A DNA stretch of 64,000 bases from assembly GCA_963791455.1 (NCBI GenBank), contig CAWBSM010000002.1, positions 620,001 to 684,000 on the forward strand, written 5' to 3'. The stretch is from Bog-473 sp963791455 (GTDB lineage Bacteria; Actinomycetota; Acidimicrobiia; Acidimicrobiales; RAAP-2). The number at the start of each line of letters is the position of its first letter. Positions within the stretch are counted from its first letter, which is position 1. The notes under the pieces are model-generated. The model searched no databases and was not told the origin of the DNA. It was given only the letters and a program-made list of their open reading frames with translations. Position numbers and translations under genes: made by a program. Below, piece by piece: positions 62,018 to 64,000 of this stretch.

Positions 62018-62203
62018 ATGGACGGCAACGGGTCGCGCGGGGGCCGCCGCAACGGCCGGCAGGCACCGGCGGAGCGGCCGGGCACCGCGCGCCCGACATT
62101 GAACACCGCCGTGCTGCGACGCCGGGCCGACCGGGCCTTCTCCCTCAGGCTGGCCACCGCCATCCGGCAGCAGGGGCGGGCGCTGGAACGCCTGAAACGA
62201 TGA
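62018..62203 (+). CDS. small basic protein, possible partner of the downstream Doc-like protein
   Basis: This is a 61-residue Arg-rich protein (RRNGRQAPAERPG...VLRRRADRAFSLRLATAIRQQG). Its stop overlaps the ATG of the Doc-like gene (ATGA). No Phd or similar antitoxin motif is recognisable, but size, charge and coupling fit an antitoxin-like partner. It might equally be a stray frame. Confidence 0.5.
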   Translation: MDGNGSRGGRRNGRQAPAERPGTARPTLNTAVLRRRADRAFSLRLATAIRQQGRALERLKR

Positions 62204-62664
62204 CGCCCGACGCGCAGCTCCGCGCCGAGCCGGAGACGGTCCGCCCGCTCGAGCTGGCCGACTTCCTCCTCATCGCGGAGGCCGTGCTTGAGACCCCGGC
62301 CAAGCGCATCGCCGAGGAGTCGAGCCTCCACCTGGCGGACTCCGCACTCCACGCACCGTTCGCCTGCTTCGGCGGTGAGGACTTCTACCCTGACTTCGCC
62401 ACCAAGGCGGCGGTGCTCTGCGCGCACCTGGTCAAGAACCACGCGTTGCGCGACGGCAACGCGCCGGTGGCGCTCATCGCCACCATCGAGTTCTGCCTGC
62501 GCAACGGCCACCCCTGGACCTCGCCGTCGGGGGACGAGGACGGCGAGGTGACCGCGGGCCGCCTGCTCGACCTGGCCGCCGCACCGATCAGCGAAGCGGT
62601 CATCGGCGAACTGGCGGAGTGGATCGGGGAGCGAACGGGGCTCGGACCCGCCCGCTCCGGCTGA
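62200..62664 (+). CDS. Doc/Fic-like protein with degenerate active-site motif
   Basis: This 154-residue protein follows the Doc pattern: LELADFLLIAEAVLETP, SALHAPFACFGGEDFYPDFATKAAVLCAHLVKNH, then the motif HALRDGNAPVALIATIEFCLRNGHPW where Doc toxins have HxFxDGNKRxA. H81, D85, G86 and N87 are kept, but the Lys-Arg after them is Ala-Pro, so phosphotransfer to EF-Tu as in P1 Doc is doubtful. The C-terminal helices match Doc. It is coupled to a small upstream frame. Confidence 0.72.
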   Translation: MTPDAQLRAEPETVRPLELADFLLIAEAVLETPAKRIAEESSLHLADSALHAPFACFGGEDFYPDFATKAAVLCAHLVKNHALRDGNAPVALIATIEFCLRNGHPWTSPSGDEDGEVTAGRLLDLAAAPISEAVIGELAEWIGERTGLGPARSG

Positions 62665-62733
62665 CCGCCGATGGCCGACGCCGTCTCCGGACACAGGCGA
62701 CAGCGACGCGACAGGGACCATAGGGTGTCGGCC

Positions 62734-63537
62734 ATGCCTCGTGGCCGCCGAGTTCCACGACGTTTCGACGGGCGCCTGGCGGTGGTGACGGGCGCCTCCT
62801 CGGGGATCGGGCGGGCGATCGCGCTCACCCTGGCCGAACGGGGCGCCCGCGTCGTTGGGCTCGCCCGGCGCAAGGAGCTGCTCGACGAGCTGGCGCCCGA
62901 GTTGGCGCGCCGTACGTCGGGCAGCGCCACCGCGGTCTGCGACGTCGGCGCCCCCGGAGCCTTCTCGGCTGCGCTCGAGCGCACGCAGGCGGAACATGGC
63001 GGAGTGGACATCCTGGTCAACAACGCGGGCATCGACCTGATGCTGCCGGTCCTCGGCGGGAGCGACGGCACGGTGCACGAGGTGTTCGACGTCAACTTCT
63101 TCGCGACGGTGAGCGGCACACTGACGGTCGTGCCGGGGATGGTCGAGCGCGGCTGGGGTGTGGTCGTGAACGTGTCCTCCGACACCGCTCGGGCGCCCGA
63201 ACCGCGGCAAGGTGCCTATGCGGCCTCCAAGGCCGCCATCTCGGCCTTCAGCGAATGCGTCGCGCACGAGATGGCCGGCACCGGCGTGCACGTCCATGTC
63301 CTCTACCCGGGCTGGGTGCCGACGGCCATGGGACTTTCGGGCAACGAGGACGGGGGTTCCCTGCCGCCGAAGCTGGTGCGTCGCACCGCCGAACAGGTCG
63401 CGACGCTCACCGCGGAACGGATGGGGGGTCCCCGTATCGACATCAACGCCGCTCGGCTCCCGCTGCTGGCGCCCATCGCCCGCACGCTGGCGCCGCGCAG
63501 CTATCAGCGAGCGATGCAACGCATGGGTACCACTTGA
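62734..63537 (+). CDS. short-chain dehydrogenase/reductase
   Basis: This is a 267-residue SDR. LAVVTGASSGIGRAIALTLAERGARVVGLAR is the cofactor part, followed by VNNAGIDLMLPVLGG. NVSSDTARAPEPRQGAYAASKAAISAFSE holds Ser, Tyr and Lys. The long C-terminus (LPPKLVRRTAEQVATLTAERMGG, then SYQRAMQRM) is of the type seen in actinobacterial SDRs acting on lipids. ATG 62734 is chosen; GTG 62725 is an alternative. It converges on the cysteine synthase gene nine bases further on. Confidence 0.85.
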   Translation: MPRGRRVPRRFDGRLAVVTGASSGIGRAIALTLAERGARVVGLARRKELLDELAPELARRTSGSATAVCDVGAPGAFSAALERTQAEHGGVDILVNNAGIDLMLPVLGGSDGTVHEVFDVNFFATVSGTLTVVPGMVERGWGVVVNVSSDTARAPEPRQGAYAASKAAISAFSECVAHEMAGTGVHVHVLYPGWVPTAMGLSGNEDGGSLPPKLVRRTAEQVATLTAERMGGPRIDINAARLPLLAPIARTLAPRSYQRAMQRMGTT

Positions 63538-63546
63538 ATCCCGACG

Positions 63547-64000
63547 TTAGAAGTAGATGATCGCCGTAGCCCGCTCGGTCACTTCGTCGAGGTCCCCCGT
63601 CCAGGCCCCCGTCGAGAGGTACTTCCAGCCGCCGTCGGCCGACACCACCACGATGGACGCCGGCTCCCCCGCGGGCAAGGACGACGCACACTTGACGGCA
63701 CCAGCCAGCGCCGCGCCGGTCGAGATCCCGGCGAAGATCCCCACCTCGGTCAACCGGCGGGTCCACTCGATGGACTCCCGGGGCCGCACCACGGTCTTGC
63801 GGTCCAGCAGCTCGGCGCCGCCGAGCTCCTCGAAGATGGGCGGGATGTAGCCGTCGTCGAGGTTCCGCAGACCGTCCACCATCTCCCCCGCCGGCGGCTC
63901 GACGGCCCAGATGGAGACGCGGTCACCCAGCTTCTCCCGGAGGAACCGCCCCACACCCAACAGCGTGCCCGAGGTCCCGAGTCCGGCGACGAAGTGCGTC
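63547..64000 (-). CDS. cysteine synthase / PLP-dependent beta-replacement enzyme (3' part)
   Basis: About 150 C-terminal residues are present. HFVAGLGTSGTLLGVGRFL binds the PLP phosphate, and VEPPAGEMVDGLRNLDDGYIPPIFEELG and FAGISTGAALAGAVKCASSLP are signature parts of the CysK/CysM family. The protein would make cysteine from O-acetylserine or O-phosphoserine. The N-terminal half with the PLP lysine lies beyond the window edge. The CysM-type reading (GLRNLDDGYIPPIF) is likely but unproven. Confidence 0.86.
   Translation of the reverse strand, partial: THFVAGLGTSGTLLGVGRFLREKLGDRVSIWAVEPPAGEMVDGLRNLDDGYIPPIFEELGGAELLDRKTVVRPRESIEWTRRLTEVGIFAGISTGAALAGAVKCASSLPAGEPASIVVVSADGGWKYLSTGAWTGDLDEVTERATAIIYF

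Overview
This is a high-GC bacterial chromosome segment from an actinobacterium. The gene content points that way: two F420-type luciferase-like oxidoreductases, mycothiol-dependent DinB/maleylpyruvate-isomerase-like proteins, a wax-ester synthase/diacylglycerol acyltransferase, MaoC hydratases, a DapB-like oxidoreductase of mycobacterial type and frequent GTG/TTG starts. The 42-residue GYWLVASDGG-type repeats in two secreted proteins are what I would expect from the class Acidimicrobiia, but that placement is inference.

Layout. 1-1900: the start of a VWA/NorD-like gene, an ISL3-family insertion sequence and tRNA-Gly. 2000-10900: housekeeping and lipid genes (methyltransferase, small secreted protein, WS/DGAT, dUTPase, oligoribonuclease, acyl-CoA synthetase, 1-Cys peroxiredoxin, crotonase, HAD phosphatase). 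10900-28300: a surface-polysaccharide region with five GT4 glycosyltransferases, four methyltransferase-like proteins, a Wzm/Wzt-type ABC exporter whose ATPase carries a C-terminal carbohydrate-binding-like domain, and two secreted repeat proteins. ClpP heads the exporter operon and lies divergent from tRNA-Leu. 28300-35550: glycerate kinase, SDR, two large membrane proteins, F420 oxidoreductase and alpha/beta hydrolase. 35600-37270: an IS110-family element. 37300-43300: sulfatase, DUF1330, Lon-N-like protein, SDR and a membrane protein. 43300-48550: P450, then a TgpA-like transglutaminase / DUF58 / MoxR cluster. 48700-64000: MaoC proteins, DoxX, nitroreductase, glutaminase, SDRs, RNase PH/RdgB, a membrane glycosyltransferase-like protein, amino-acid oxidase-like protein, a Doc-like pair and a partial cysteine synthase.

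The most striking organisation is a duplicated three-gene module (methyltransferase-like, GT4, GT4), present as 17462-14225 and 24180-20865, both joined by 4-base GTGA/ATGA overlaps. The second copy lies behind clpP and the ABC exporter in one almost gapless run. In the MoxR-DUF58-transglutaminase cluster, a 26-codon frame made of GTGGCC repeats is coupled by GTGA overlaps on both sides.

A warning for the reader: at least eight otherwise well conserved genes carry one single-base indel, often in G or C runs. This pattern looks more like assembly error than real decay, and it affects how the broken frames should be read. Intergenic regions also hold several unrelated short tandem arrays. No rRNA, CRISPR array, prophage or classical secondary-metabolite core was seen.
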